DNA from: Calditrichota bacterium
GTDB taxonomy: Bacteria > Calditrichota > Calditrichia > Calditrichales > J004
Assembly (NCBI GenBank): GCA_024277115.1
Contig: JAJRVW010000081.1
Location: forward strand, 1-64,000
DNA length: 64,000 nucleotides
Direction: 5' to 3'
Under the pieces are notes generated by a model. That model did no database searches. It saw only the letters and a list, made by a program, of their open reading frames with translations, and was not told where the DNA came from. Positions 1-10,360 of this stretch are shown here, in pieces (positions within the stretch are counted from its first letter, which is position 1; every line of letters starts with the position of its first letter). A program made the position numbers and the translations under genes.

Positions 1-1
1 C

Positions 2-847
2 CACGAGCTAAACAACGCCGTGGCCGTATTATACAGCAGCGCCAATTGGTTGATCGAGAAAATTGCCTATGCCTGGAAAGGACAAAAAGAGACCGCCTTA
101 TTTGAAGCAGGCTTACTAAGCGGCCGCCATTTAAGCAGCAGGGAAAAACGGGAGCTGCAAAAAATGTGGCAAAGCAAACATGGTTTGTCCTCCCTCGCGG
201 CAAAGGCCCTGGCCCAAACCGGCATGCCCGAAAATACTTTGTTACATTTTAATGGAAACCTTGAAGAACAAGCTGAACGTTTAAATATGTTGTGGGAAAT
301 CGGCGCTTCGTTAAATGATATGCGCACAGCATCGCAACATGCCAAGCACGTTGTAAAATCAGTAAAATTGCTTGGCGCGCAAAGCACAGACCGCAGGCCA
401 ATCGATATTAACGAAAGCATCGATAATGCGCTGGCCCTGCTTAACCAAAAAATAAAAACCGTCAACCTGGAAAGTGAATTGGGCGAACTGCCCCAGCTAA
501 CCGCCAATATGGGCGAGATGGTACAAGTATGGCTCAATATTATTAAAAACGCCATTGAAGCATTGAATGGGATCAAGTCAGATAACCCCAAAATAAAAAT
601 AAAAAGCCTTGTAAAGGGCAAAGAAATTATTGTAGAAATTAGCGACAATGGGCCGGGCATTCCCAAAAAATTACAGCAAGCTATTTTTGAGCCGGATGTA
701 ACCACCAAAAAAAGCGGTATGTCTTTTGGGCTTGGCTTGGGCCTGGCCATAGTAAAAAGAATTATCTCATCCTATCAGGGAAAAGTGAAACTAATCTGCT
801 CTGATGCAGGGACCACATTTAAAATAAGCTTACCACTGGAGTATTAA
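2..847 (+). CDS. Sensor histidine kinase, C-terminal part (truncated by window start)
   Basis: Frame is open to the window edge and begins HELNNAVAVLYSS (H-box); HATPase motifs NIIKNAIEAL, DNGPGIP, GLGLGLAIVKRI. Confidence 0.88.
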   Translation, partial: HELNNAVAVLYSSANWLIEKIAYAWKGQKETALFEAGLLSGRHLSSREKRELQKMWQSKHGLSSLAAKALAQTGMPENTLLHFNGNLEEQAERLNMLWEIGASLNDMRTASQHAKHVVKSVKLLGAQSTDRRPIDINESIDNALALLNQKIKTVNLESELGELPQLTANMGEMVQVWLNIIKNAIEALNGIKSDNPKIKIKSLVKGKEIIVEISDNGPGIPKKLQQAIFEPDVTTKKSGMSFGLGLGLAIVKRIISSYQGKVKLICSDAGTTFKISLPLEY

Positions 848-848
848 A

Positions 849-1331
849 ATGGAAAAAGTACATATAATTTGCATCGATGACCAACGGGAAGTATTAGCTG
901 CCGTCCAAAAGGACCTGGCATTGTTTGAACCGATTGCCGAAATAATTGAATGCGAATCGGCCGAAGAAGCCGAAGAGGTTTTAGAAGATTTATTTGCCGA
1001 GGAAAAACCGGTGGCCATGATTATTTCCGACCATATTATGCCCGATGAAAATGGCGTGGAATTTTTAGCGCGCCTGCAAAAAGATGACCGCTTTAAAAAT
1101 GTGGCTTCCATTTTATTAACAGGCCTAGCCACACACCAGGATACCATCGAAGCCATAAATAAGGCGCGTATCACTCACTATATCGAAAAGCCCTGGAAGG
1201 CCGAAGACCTGCAAAATAAGATAAAAATTATCCTCACCCGTTTTATACTTTCAACCGGACGCAATTATACAGAGTACCAGGATTTTTTAGACCAGGACAC
1301 TTTAGTGGAAGAACTACGCAACCGGGTTTAA
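849..1331 (+). CDS. Response regulator receiver-domain protein
   Basis: IICIDDQREVL, MIISDHIMP phosphoacceptor, LLTG, EKPW; directly follows the kinase. Confidence 0.88.
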   Translation: MEKVHIICIDDQREVLAAVQKDLALFEPIAEIIECESAEEAEEVLEDLFAEEKPVAMIISDHIMPDENGVEFLARLQKDDRFKNVASILLTGLATHQDTIEAINKARITHYIEKPWKAEDLQNKIKIILTRFILSTGRNYTEYQDFLDQDTLVEELRNRV

Positions 1332-1530
1332 CATTGATAATCTAAGATAGAGAAAACAGTCCGATAGAAAAAAACAAATTGCAAACAAAGAACCATAGAA
1401 TTGTATTGCATTACCATATTTAATTATCCTATATTAGCTGTGTTAAAACAATCTGCATAACTAATTTACAATAACTCGGAAAGCTACTTAGTTTACAAAA
1501 ATTCTTTTTTATGATAAGAAAGGGATAATA

Positions 1531-2682
1531 ATGTTAAAATATCTATTTTTAGTTACGTACACAGCAATACTATTTTTCGGATGTACAGAACAACAAGCTG
1601 TTAATCCCGAGCCTACTACAGGCGATATTGAAGGATATGTTTATTTTAAAACTATTATTGGGCAAAAGCCACTAAATGATATAGTTGTTGAAATTGCCGG
1701 CACATCATTTTGGGCAAGAACAGATTCAGCAGGACATTATAGAATTTTTAACCTACCCGAAGGTGAGTATACACTAAGGATACGTCTCTGGGGTTACTCC
1801 ATAATTTTTTCAAAAAAAATTAAGGTTGTCGTCGGGGAGAAATCGTTAATAGATAATATTGTACTTGGCGATGACTATAATTATGGAGAAAATTTTATTT
1901 ATAATCTTAGGGTAGCAAATTACTATAACTGGATAAACCATAATGACACCGCCTATTACGACATAAGTCTATTTAAATCAGATTCTGCGGTGATTACTGG
2001 GTCGCTAATTTTAAATTACTATACCCCAGCTGCATCTGATACAATTCTCACCATGGAAATTGGCAATAAAACCTATTTTACTGAAAGTAAAAAAGGGCGA
2101 TTTAGCTTTAAAATCCCTTTGGAGCCGGGGGCTAACATTATCCGTATTTGGCAAGGCCACTCACAAACAACGCAGGATTTTGTATTCAAAAGTACCTTAT
2201 ACCTTCTCGATATAATTCCCGCTACCATCACTTTAAGCTGGAATACCGACTATGAACATAATGCCGGTGATTTTGATATTCATCTCATTCAGAAAGAAAC
2301 TGGAGATAGTTGCTGGTATAAAAACCCAAAACCGGATTGGGGCATCGAGAAAAGTAATTTTGATAATCCAATCCTCTATGATGAAAAAAATGAAAGTAAC
2401 TATAACAATGGCCATGAGCAGCTTTTTATGCGCCATGCTCCTGATGGAAATTATCTTCTTAAAATTGTTTATTTCAACAACTTAACCGAACCTAAAAATA
2501 AAATAATGCCTCAAGTAGGCTTTACGATCGATGGCCAATACCACGCCTATCAGCCCTCCGTCGAAATGTCCGTTGGGCAGGTTTGGACTGTGCTCGAATT
2601 TAATGCGCCGGATACGACTATCAACCTGATCAACACAATTTCTTCCGGTGGAAATTTGGCCAAACGGGAAGCTAAATACTAA
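1531..2682 (+). CDS. Lipoprotein with carboxypeptidase-regulatory-like domain
   Basis: Signal peptide with lipobox LFFGC; GDIEGYVYFK...DSAGHYRIFNLPEGEYTLRI fold signature; C-terminal DFDIHLIQKETGD resembles DUF2135-like region. Confidence 0.65.
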   Translation: MLKYLFLVTYTAILFFGCTEQQAVNPEPTTGDIEGYVYFKTIIGQKPLNDIVVEIAGTSFWARTDSAGHYRIFNLPEGEYTLRIRLWGYSIIFSKKIKVVVGEKSLIDNIVLGDDYNYGENFIYNLRVANYYNWINHNDTAYYDISLFKSDSAVITGSLILNYYTPAASDTILTMEIGNKTYFTESKKGRFSFKIPLEPGANIIRIWQGHSQTTQDFVFKSTLYLLDIIPATITLSWNTDYEHNAGDFDIHLIQKETGDSCWYKNPKPDWGIEKSNFDNPILYDEKNESNYNNGHEQLFMRHAPDGNYLLKIVYFNNLTEPKNKIMPQVGFTIDGQYHAYQPSVEMSVGQVWTVLEFNAPDTTINLINTISSGGNLAKREAKY

Positions 2683-2703
2683 AACTTAAAACATCTCTTT
2701 TAT

Positions 2704-2739
2704 AAAGCCCCTCAGTTATAAAACTTTGGGGCTTTTTTT
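2704..2739 (+). terminator. Rho-independent terminator
   Basis: aaagcccc-N16-ggggctttttttt: GC-rich stem followed by a T run just after the lipoprotein gene. Confidence 0.8.
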
Positions 2740-2871
2740 ATTCTTCTTGCACTTTCTGCCTTTAAATAAAAAAATGTGGTAAAATCACCATAATTTGTAA
2801 CCCGCATTTATCTCAATACATCATAAATGGTATCTAAAATATTTACACAAATTTTATAATTAGGAGTTATC

Positions 2872-3216
2872 ATGCTACAAACAAATTTAACCCACATCGA
2901 ATCCGAGGAAGCTTTTGACGCAATTCTTGAAGAGAATGAAAATGTAATGATTTGCTGCGGCCGAATGGGCCCCATGTGTGTGCCCGTTTACGAAGTTATG
3001 GAAGAAATTGAAGGCGAATACGAGCATGTAAAATTTGCCGATTTAGCTTTCGACTCGGCCCATTCGCATGTCATCCGTTCTTTACCGGAGTGCCAAACAT
3101 TTAATGGCCTGCCTTTTACGGTTTATTTTAAAAACGGAAAAGTTGTAAAGGCAACCAGCAGCATCCAGGACATGGATCAGGTTACCTCCATTTTGGATGA
3201 GAATTTTTCTAAATAA
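2872..3216 (+). CDS. Atypical thioredoxin-like protein
   Basis: Thioredoxin-fold spacing with NVMICCGRMGPMCVPVYEVM in place of WCGPC; ...GLPFTVYFKNGKVV; upstream of thioredoxin reductase. Confidence 0.75.
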   Translation: MLQTNLTHIESEEAFDAILEENENVMICCGRMGPMCVPVYEVMEEIEGEYEHVKFADLAFDSAHSHVIRSLPECQTFNGLPFTVYFKNGKVVKATSSIQDMDQVTSILDENFSK

Positions 3217-3223
3217 TTTTTAT

Positions 3224-3252
3224 CGATGCCATCGCTTAAAGCGATGGCATCG
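3224..3252. repeat. 29-nt palindrome cgatgccatcgctt-a-aagcgatggcatcg
   Basis: 14-bp perfect arms; same family at 4212 and 57848. Confidence 0.9.
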
Positions 3253-3281
3253 GTTTAATAAAAAAAACACGAGAATTAAAA

Positions 3282-4202
3282 ATGAAAACAGATTACGATG
3301 TAATAATTATTGGTGGCGGTCCGGCAGGATTAACAGCCGGCATGTACCTGGCACGGGCAAAAATGAACACGCTTATTTTGAACCAGGGCGCGGTTGGTGG
3401 ACAAACTGTTTTGACCCACGAGATTGCCAATTACCCCGGCGTGGAGAATATTAACGGTTTTCAATTGGCACGAATAATGAAAACCCAGGCCAAAAATTTT
3501 GGCTGCACAATTAAATCCAATATCAAAATTTCCAATCTTCAGCTTGAGGGAAATATTAAAAAGGTTGAGATAAACAACAAAAACAGCTACTCGGCCAAGG
3601 CAGTAATTTTAGCAACGGGCGGCCGTTCCCGGGCATTGGGCGTACCGGGCGAGAACGATTTTAAAGGCCAGGGGATTTCCTATTGCGCAACGTGTGACGG
3701 CGATTTTTTTCAGGATAAAGAAATAATTGTTGTGGGGGGCGGCAACTCGGCTTTGTAAGAAGCAGTCTCTTTAACCAAGTACGCAAGCAAGGTAACCATC
3801 GTGCATCAATTCGATCATTTTCAGGCATTTGAACATGCCATTAAAGAGGCGCAAAATAATCCAAAGATTGATTTTATAATGGAATCGACTATTGCAGAGT
3901 TTTCAGGAAAAGGGGCGCTTGAAGACGTTAAAATTAAAAATCTGAAGACCGGTGAAATTACAGAGAAGAAAATTGACGGGGTTTTTATCCTGATCGGTTA
4001 TGTACCCAATACCGAAATTTTTAAAGAGATAATTAAGCTAAATGAACGTGATGAAATTATTGTAAATGAAAACCTTGAAACAAACCTTTCTGGCGTGTTT
4101 TCTGCCGGGGATGCCAACGCCAAAAAGTACCGGCAAATTACAACCGCCGTGGCCGATGGAACTATTGCCGCACTCAATGCCATGGAATATTTACACGACT
4201 AA
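3282..4202 (+). pseudogene. trxB: Thioredoxin reductase interrupted by in-frame TAA at 3756-3758
   Basis: N part has [16 protein letters not shown] and CATCDGDFF, ends GGGNSAL; the same frame continues *EAVSLTKYASKVTIVHQFDHFQA...GVFSAGDANAKKYRQITTAVADGTIAALNA. Confidence 0.88.
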
Positions 4203-4211
4203 AAAAAAGAA

Positions 4212-4240
4212 CGATTCCATCGCTCAAAGCGATGGAATCG
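4212..4240. repeat. 29-nt palindrome cgattccatcgct-caa-agcgatggaatcg
   Basis: 13-bp arms, between convergent genes; related to the 3224 and 57848 copies. Confidence 0.9.
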
Positions 4241-4248
4241 ATATAAAC

Positions 4249-5217
4249 TTATTTATAAAAATTACGCTCCCAACGGTGCGCTTTTAATTTTTCCATCAAC
4301 GTTTCCGACAACGGCCCTGTCTCAACACTTTTAACATTGGCCAGCAAATTTCGCTCTTTTCGCATGCCGGGAATAACCGTGGTCACCGCCTCAAAGCCAA
4401 TAATATAACGCAAGGCCGCTTCGGCGATTGTATCACACTCGCCCGCAATTTCTTCCTGAATTTTTTGTACACGCTCCCAAACCTGTTGCTTACGATCACC
4501 ACGAAAATAATGATTGCGCCAATCTTTTTCAGGGAAAACCGTCTCCGGGGTTATCATGCCCGTTAAACTACCCTCATCAAAAGGGACACGCGCCAGGATG
4601 GCAATATTTTTTTCCAGGCAAAAAGGAAATAATTCATCCGTGGGCGATTGGTCAAAAATATTAAAAATCACCTGGAAAGAATCGATCATGCCTGTTTCTC
4701 CAGCTTTCATTCCATTGGCCGGCTGATGGTCATTTATAGAAATCCCAAAATAACGCACCTTGCCCTGTTCCTTTAATTTAAGGACCGCTTCCTTCCACTC
4801 ATCCTGATCGGCCCAGGCATCGTTCCATACATGGAATTGCTGCAAATCAATATAATCGCGGTTAAAATTGCGCAGACTTTTCTCGGTCATTTCGATAATA
4901 TAATCTGTGGGAAAAGCCTCTTTAAGTTTTGTATCATCTTTGGCCGGCCACTGCATATTTTTAGGCGGAACCTTCGAAGTTAAAAACAACTCTTGCCCCG
5001 ATTCCTTCTCAACCTCGCCCAATAATTGTTCACTGTGGCCATTGCCGTAAACAAAAGCCGAGTCAAAAAGGGTTACGCCAGACTCGATGGCTTTGTGTAA
5101 TGTTTTCTTCGATTCGGCATCATCCTCGCCACGCCACATGCCACCACCAATGCCCCAGGCACCATAACCAAGGCGGGAGACATCTTTATTTGACCTTGCA
5201 AATTTTCTGAAATTCAT
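4249..5217 (-). CDS. Aldo/keto reductase
   Basis: RLGYGAWGIGG...GVTLFDSAFVYGNGHSEQLLG...YIDLQQFHVW motifs. Confidence 0.9.
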   Translation of the reverse strand: MNFRKFARSNKDVSRLGYGAWGIGGGMWRGEDDAESKKTLHKAIESGVTLFDSAFVYGNGHSEQLLGEVEKESGQELFLTSKVPPKNMQWPAKDDTKLKEAFPTDYIIEMTEKSLRNFNRDYIDLQQFHVWNDAWADQDEWKEAVLKLKEQGKVRYFGISINDHQPANGMKAGETGMIDSFQVIFNIFDQSPTDELFPFCLEKNIAILARVPFDEGSLTGMITPETVFPEKDWRNHYFRGDRKQQVWERVQKIQEEIAGECDTIAEAALRYIIGFEAVTTVIPGMRKERNLLANVKSVETGPLSETLMEKLKAHRWERNFYK

Positions 5218-5477
5218 TAATCATCCTTTTTTTTACTGATTGAAGAATACAATTATACTGGTTTATTAAAAAAAAATAAAGTCGTTTTCGAAATACATGC
5301 ATATTTTCTAAAATTTAATTATACATAACTTCCCGACATTGGACGAAACATATAACTTCTTTATTTACAGCATCTTATAACGGCGTTTTATATAGTAAAT
5401 AAATTGGTTTACGTGTTGAGTTTTGGCGGATAAAGTGTTAAGTTTAAAGATGTTTAATTTCTGTCAAATGGTGCAAA

Positions 5478-6302
5478 ATGAAACTTTTTAGCTATGTTTT
5501 AAATTTTTTAATACCCCTGCTATACTTAGCCTTAGTCTACGTTTATTATACGCTTTTTTCCGGCAAGAAAAAGCGGCTTTTAAAAAAAACGACGCCAATG
5601 CTAATCTTGCTTATATTAATCCATTTAACCGAAATAATTACGCGTCATCTTGTTTTAAATACGATGCCACTCTCTACAACACACGACGCCTTCTCGTTTT
5701 TAGCATTTGCAATTCTTTTAGTATACGCCATTATCGAGCTAAGCTTAAATAACCGTGCATCCGGGATTTTTATTTTGGCATTTGCTTTTCTTATATCTCT
5801 TATTGCTTCATTTTTTCCAAGCTGGGAATCGGAAACAAACGAATTACTTCTAAAGTCATCATTTGCCTTACATGCGTCAATGGCAATTATTGGCTACACA
5901 GCGCTTTCACTATCTGCCATTTATGCGCTTATGTATATCATACAAAACCGAAATATGAAAAAATTAAAATTTGGCTTAATGTTTACGCAGTTACCTGCCC
6001 TAAATTATCTTGAAACCATGAGTATCCGTTCTGTGCTTATTGGTATTATTTTGTTAGGACTAGGAATTTTGCACGGACATTTTCAGGCCAAAGAACTCTT
6101 AGGGGAGTTCTGGCCTGTAGATATCAAAGTTATCGTAATGGATATTGTTTGGCTGGTTTATTTCTGTAGTTACCTTTTAATGCGCCTAAAAAAATGGGGT
6201 GGCTTGTGGATGGCCTATCTATCACTTTCTGGGTTTTTTATATTGGTCGTTGGAGGTATTCTGACGATATATATCACTGAATCATTTCATAAATTTTATT
6301 AG
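5478..6302 (+). CDS. CcsA/HemX-like cytochrome c assembly membrane protein
   Basis: Multi-TM protein immediately upstream of hemA, the usual hemX position. Confidence 0.7.
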   Translation: MKLFSYVLNFLIPLLYLALVYVYYTLFSGKKKRLLKKTTPMLILLILIHLTEIITRHLVLNTMPLSTTHDAFSFLAFAILLVYAIIELSLNNRASGIFILAFAFLISLIASFFPSWESETNELLLKSSFALHASMAIIGYTALSLSAIYALMYIIQNRNMKKLKFGLMFTQLPALNYLETMSIRSVLIGIILLGLGILHGHFQAKELLGEFWPVDIKVIVMDIVWLVYFCSYLLMRLKKWGGLWMAYLSLSGFFILVVGGILTIYITESFHKFY

Positions 6303-6305
6303 GCC

Positions 6306-7583
6306 ATGGAAAACCAAGCACAAATATTTATCATCGGTATTTCACACACTACTGCCCCCGTAGAAATTAGAGAGCAGGTAGCCTTAAACACCGATGAACA
6401 GAAAGAACTCATAGGGGTCCTGCTACAGCAATTTGAAATCGACGGGTGTATGGTCATCTCTACCTGTAACCGTACAGAGGTTTATATAAGTAGTGAGGAC
6501 TTCAATAATAAAACAGAAGGTATCCGCAACCGTTTAAATACTTTTAAAAACTGCAACCATTTTACAAACCCGCAATATGCCTATTTTTTACAAGGCACAG
6601 AGGCCATCAAGCACTTTTTTAAAGTTATTTCAGGAATGGACTCGCTGATTATAGGCGAAACGCAGATTACCAGCCAGGTAAAGGAGTGCTACAACTTGGC
6701 CCACAAAGTAAATGGCACCGATACATGGCTCAATAAACTTATTAACTATGGCTTGCAAGCCGAAAAAAAGGTAAGAAGCGAAACGTTTCTTAATAATGGG
6801 GCTGTATCCATTAGCTATGCAGGTGTGGAACTGGCCCGTAAGTTATTTAACAAGCTTGAAACGAAAAGTGCCTTATTAATTGGGGCCGGGGAAACAGGAG
6901 AACTTGCAGCACGTCATTTTGCCGACAAAGGTGTAAAAAATATTCATATTGTAAACCGGACATTAAAAAAAGCCGTCGACCTGGCCAAAAAATTTGGAGG
7001 CAATGCACATCCTCTGGAGGAGTTGGCCGAGATATTACCCAAAGTAGATATTGTTATCTCTGCAACCTCGAGCGATACATTTGTGGTTACAAAGCAAATC
7101 ATGCAAACGGTGGTGAAGCAAAGACAAAATACGCCCCTTTTTCTAATAGACCTGGCTATTCCCAGAGATATTGACCCGCAAATCAGTTCTCTTAATGGTA
7201 TCTTTTTATACAACATAGATAACCTGCACCAGATAGTACAAATGAACATTGAAAAACGTAAGAGTGAGATTCCTAAATCCATAAAAATTATTGATAATTT
7301 TGTAGTCGAGTTTTACAAATGGATTTCGACAAATTCAATTGCCTATTATATTATTAAAATTAGAAACCATTTTGAGAAATTACGGCAAGCTGAACTAAAA
7401 CGGTTAAAAAAACGCCTGCCCGAAAATGGCTTTGGTGAAATTGACTACCTGACACAAAGCATCGTAAATAAAATTATTCATCAACATATCGTATCACTTA
7501 AAAATAGCGTTGGCGATCCAACTCGTTACCAACAGCATATTGATTTTGTAAATAATTTATATCAATTGGAAGAAAAAAAATGA
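6306..7583 (+). CDS. hemA: Glutamyl-tRNA reductase
   Basis: GISHTTAPVEIREQVA, VISTCNRTEVY, LIIGETQITSQVK, LLIGAGETGELAARH. Confidence 0.97.
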   Translation: MENQAQIFIIGISHTTAPVEIREQVALNTDEQKELIGVLLQQFEIDGCMVISTCNRTEVYISSEDFNNKTEGIRNRLNTFKNCNHFTNPQYAYFLQGTEAIKHFFKVISGMDSLIIGETQITSQVKECYNLAHKVNGTDTWLNKLINYGLQAEKKVRSETFLNNGAVSISYAGVELARKLFNKLETKSALLIGAGETGELAARHFADKGVKNIHIVNRTLKKAVDLAKKFGGNAHPLEELAEILPKVDIVISATSSDTFVVTKQIMQTVVKQRQNTPLFLIDLAIPRDIDPQISSLNGIFLYNIDNLHQIVQMNIEKRKSEIPKSIKIIDNFVVEFYKWISTNSIAYYIIKIRNHFEKLRQAELKRLKKRLPENGFGEIDYLTQSIVNKIIHQHIVSLKNSVGDPTRYQQHIDFVNNLYQLEEKK

Positions 7584-8503
7584 CCACAATCCGCATCGGG
7601 ACACGAGGAAGCCAATTGGCGCTATGGCAGGCAAACTATATTCAAAATACACTCCAAAAAGAATACCCTAACCAGATTTTTGAACAAGTGATAATTAAAA
7701 CAGAAGGGGATGCCGACCAGAAATCCTCTCTCACGAATATAGGCGGCCAAGGCGTTTTCACAAAGGCAATTGAAGACGCTTTGACGGATGAACGTATAGA
7801 TTTGGCCGTCCACTCATTAAAAGATTTACCTTCAAATAACCCACCAGGTTTAGAGCTGGGTGCTGTTCCACCACGGGCCTCTGTAGAAGATGTTTTAGTG
7901 ACCAAAGACGGTTCTTCCCTAAAAACGCTACCCCAAAAAGCCAATGTAGCTACAGGCAGCCTGCGCCGAAGGTCACAATTACTCAACCTTCGACCCGATT
8001 TGCAGTTACACGATTTGCGTGGCAATATAGATACCCGGTTACATAAACTTCACGAACAAAATTTTGCGGCCATCATCATGGCCAAAGCTGCTATTATTCG
8101 TTTACAGCTTAATGATGTACGCTATTATACCTTTTCGCCCGATGAAATGATACCTAGCGTAGGCCAAGGTGCTATTGGCCTTCAAATACGCAGTGGGGAT
8201 ACGCCGATAAAGACACTTATAGAAAAAATCAATCATCAGGAAAGCTTACAGGCCGTTACTGCCGAACGGGCTTTCTTAAACAAGCTAGACAGTGGTTGTC
8301 AGTTTCCGGTAGGGGCCTATGCGGTAATACAGGAAGATAGCTTGGTATTAAAAGGTTTTGTTGGTAGTGAAGACGGCAGGACTGTTATACGTGAAAATAT
8401 TTCAGGGAAAGCACAAAATGCAGAAATACTTGGGCATAAGTTGGCACAAAAACTTATTGACCGTGGTGCCCTCGATATTTTAAAACAATGTAACCATGAT
8501 TAG
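7580..8503 (+). CDS. hemC: Hydroxymethylbilane synthase
   Basis: IRIGTRGSQLALWQA, VHSLKDLPS, ATGSLRRRSQL, LRGNIDTRLHKL, SVGQGAIG. Confidence 0.97.
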   Translation: MTTIRIGTRGSQLALWQANYIQNTLQKEYPNQIFEQVIIKTEGDADQKSSLTNIGGQGVFTKAIEDALTDERIDLAVHSLKDLPSNNPPGLELGAVPPRASVEDVLVTKDGSSLKTLPQKANVATGSLRRRSQLLNLRPDLQLHDLRGNIDTRLHKLHEQNFAAIIMAKAAIIRLQLNDVRYYTFSPDEMIPSVGQGAIGLQIRSGDTPIKTLIEKINHQESLQAVTAERAFLNKLDSGCQFPVGAYAVIQEDSLVLKGFVGSEDGRTVIRENISGKAQNAEILGHKLAQKLIDRGALDILKQCNHD

Positions 8504-9299
8504 CCCTTTAAAAAATCGGTCCATTTTGATAACTCGAGACAAAGAACAGGCCGCATCACTTGCAACGATCATAAAAGCTCAAGGCGGAAAGCCATCATTT
8601 TTACCGGTAATTTGCATTGAAGCAACAAACGACTGGAATCCTTGCGATGAAGTTTTAACCCGGGTCAAGAACTATGATTGGATAGTTTTTAGTAGTGTGA
8701 ACAGCGTAAATTATTTTTTAAAGCGCGCAGCTCATAAAAACATAAAAAAACTTAAAAACCACCTGGCTGCAATAGGTGATAAAACAGTCTCTCTTTTAAA
8801 AGAGTATGGTTATAATATTGATTTACAACCAAAACAAGCAAGTGCCCGGGATTTGATAAAATCCTTCTCGGAAGTTCAGTTAAAGGGTCAAAGAGTACTT
8901 ATTCCCGGCTCAAATATTATCCGCCCAGAACTGAAAGCCGGACTGGAAGAATATGGTGCGCAAGTTGACAGTATTGTGGTATACCATAACCGTACCAACA
9001 CGCGTGCCGACACTAAAAAAACAGCAGCCATGATAAAACAAAAACGGCTCGATGCCATCACATTTTTTAGTCCATCGGCAGTAAATGGATTTGTGAACCT
9101 AATGGGCAAAACCATGATTTCTGAAATTACCACATCTCAGATCGCGTTGGTAGCTATTGGGGCAACCACGGCACAAGCTTTAAAAAAACAGAAGCTGCCA
9201 TCAACGATAATAGCCCAAAAGCGTAGCGCCGAAGGCCTAGTACAAAGCATGGCCGAATATTTTTCTAACACTTTAAACGGAGTATCCGCCGATGCCTGA
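8496..9299 (+). CDS. hemD: Uroporphyrinogen-III synthase
   Basis: Position between hemC and hemE; ILITRDKEQA, WIVFSSVNSVNYF, DAITFFSPSAVNGF, AIGATTAQAL. Confidence 0.9.
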   Translation: MISPLKNRSILITRDKEQAASLATIIKAQGGKPSFLPVICIEATNDWNPCDEVLTRVKNYDWIVFSSVNSVNYFLKRAAHKNIKKLKNHLAAIGDKTVSLLKEYGYNIDLQPKQASARDLIKSFSEVQLKGQRVLIPGSNIIRPELKAGLEEYGAQVDSIVVYHNRTNTRADTKKTAAMIKQKRLDAITFFSPSAVNGFVNLMGKTMISEITTSQIALVAIGATTAQALKKQKLPSTIIAQKRSAEGLVQSMAEYFSNTLNGVSADA

Positions 9300-10347
9300 C
9301 CAAAACTTTTTATACCTAAATGCCATTCAAAAAAAACCGGTGGAACGAACCCCAATCTGGATAATGCGGCAAGCAGGCCGGTACTTACCAGAATATTTAA
9401 AAGTTCGGGACAAATATGATTTTATCACCGTCTGCAAAACACCTGAGTTAGCTACAGAAGTGACTCTACAGCCCATCCGCCGGTTTGGTTTTGACGCAGC
9501 AATTCTCTTTTCGGACATTTTGGTAATTCCAGATGCCTTAGGGCAAAAATTAGAGTTTTTAAAAGACCATGGGCCTAAACTTTCACCTCAAATTTTACAA
9601 GATAAGGATATTACAACATTAAGCCTGAATGGCCTTGAAGAGAAGCTATCTTATGTGGCCAATGCTATAAAAATGGTTCGTTCCGAACTGGATGGCAAAA
9701 CACCTCTTATCGGTTTTAGCGGTTCACCATTTACCCTGGCCACCTATATGATAGAGGGCAAACCTACCCGTAATTTTAAACATATTAAGCAAATGCTTTA
9801 CAGCAATCCCGAGCGACTTACAAAACTTTTAGAAATGCTAACCACTGCTGTAACCCGGTACCTTAAAATGCAAATTGAAGCCGGTGCACAAGCGGTACAA
9901 GTATTCGATACCTGGGGCGGGATTTTACCCACCCATCTATATGGCCTTTTCTCAGCCCATTTTATGAAACAAATTGTAAAAGACTTAAAGCCCTATAATG
10001 TGCCGGTTGTTTTATTCAGCAAAGGAGGTATTGATTTATTAGGTCAATTGGCCAATAGCGGTGCCGCGATGCTTGGAGTGGATTGGATGACAGACTTGGC
10101 TGAAGCCCGTCAAAAAGTTGGCCATGTCAGTGCCCTTCAGGGTAATTTGGATCCAACCGTACTTTACGGAAAAAAAGAAATAATTCGGCAAGAAATCACC
10201 AAAGTACTCAATGTTTTTGGCGCCGATAGTGGGCATGTATTTAACTTAGGCCATGGCATATTACCAGATATCCCTATAGAAAATGTCGAGTTTTTAGTTG
10301 AAGAAGTAAAAAATCAAAGTATCAAATTACACTCAAAGATTGGATAG
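9292..10347 (+). CDS. hemE: Uroporphyrinogen decarboxylase
   Basis: PVERTPIWIMRQAGRYLPEY, FSDILVIPDALG, GFSGSPFTLATYMIEG, FNLGHGILP. Confidence 0.97.
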   Translation: MPDQNFLYLNAIQKKPVERTPIWIMRQAGRYLPEYLKVRDKYDFITVCKTPELATEVTLQPIRRFGFDAAILFSDILVIPDALGQKLEFLKDHGPKLSPQILQDKDITTLSLNGLEEKLSYVANAIKMVRSELDGKTPLIGFSGSPFTLATYMIEGKPTRNFKHIKQMLYSNPERLTKLLEMLTTAVTRYLKMQIEAGAQAVQVFDTWGGILPTHLYGLFSAHFMKQIVKDLKPYNVPVVLFSKGGIDLLGQLANSGAAMLGVDWMTDLAEARQKVGHVSALQGNLDPTVLYGKKEIIRQEITKVLNVFGADSGHVFNLGHGILPDIPIENVEFLVEEVKNQSIKLHSKIG

Positions 10348-10360
10348 TTAGGATGATTGT

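Noticed and set aside
67-750. Long antisense ORF (227 aa) opposite the histidine kinase
   Set aside because: Low-complexity Ser/Leu-rich translation typical of shadow ORFs; the + strand has clear kinase motifs.
830-1174. 114-aa minus-strand ORF opposite the response regulator
   Set aside because: Overlaps a clear receiver domain; Ser-rich shadow translation.
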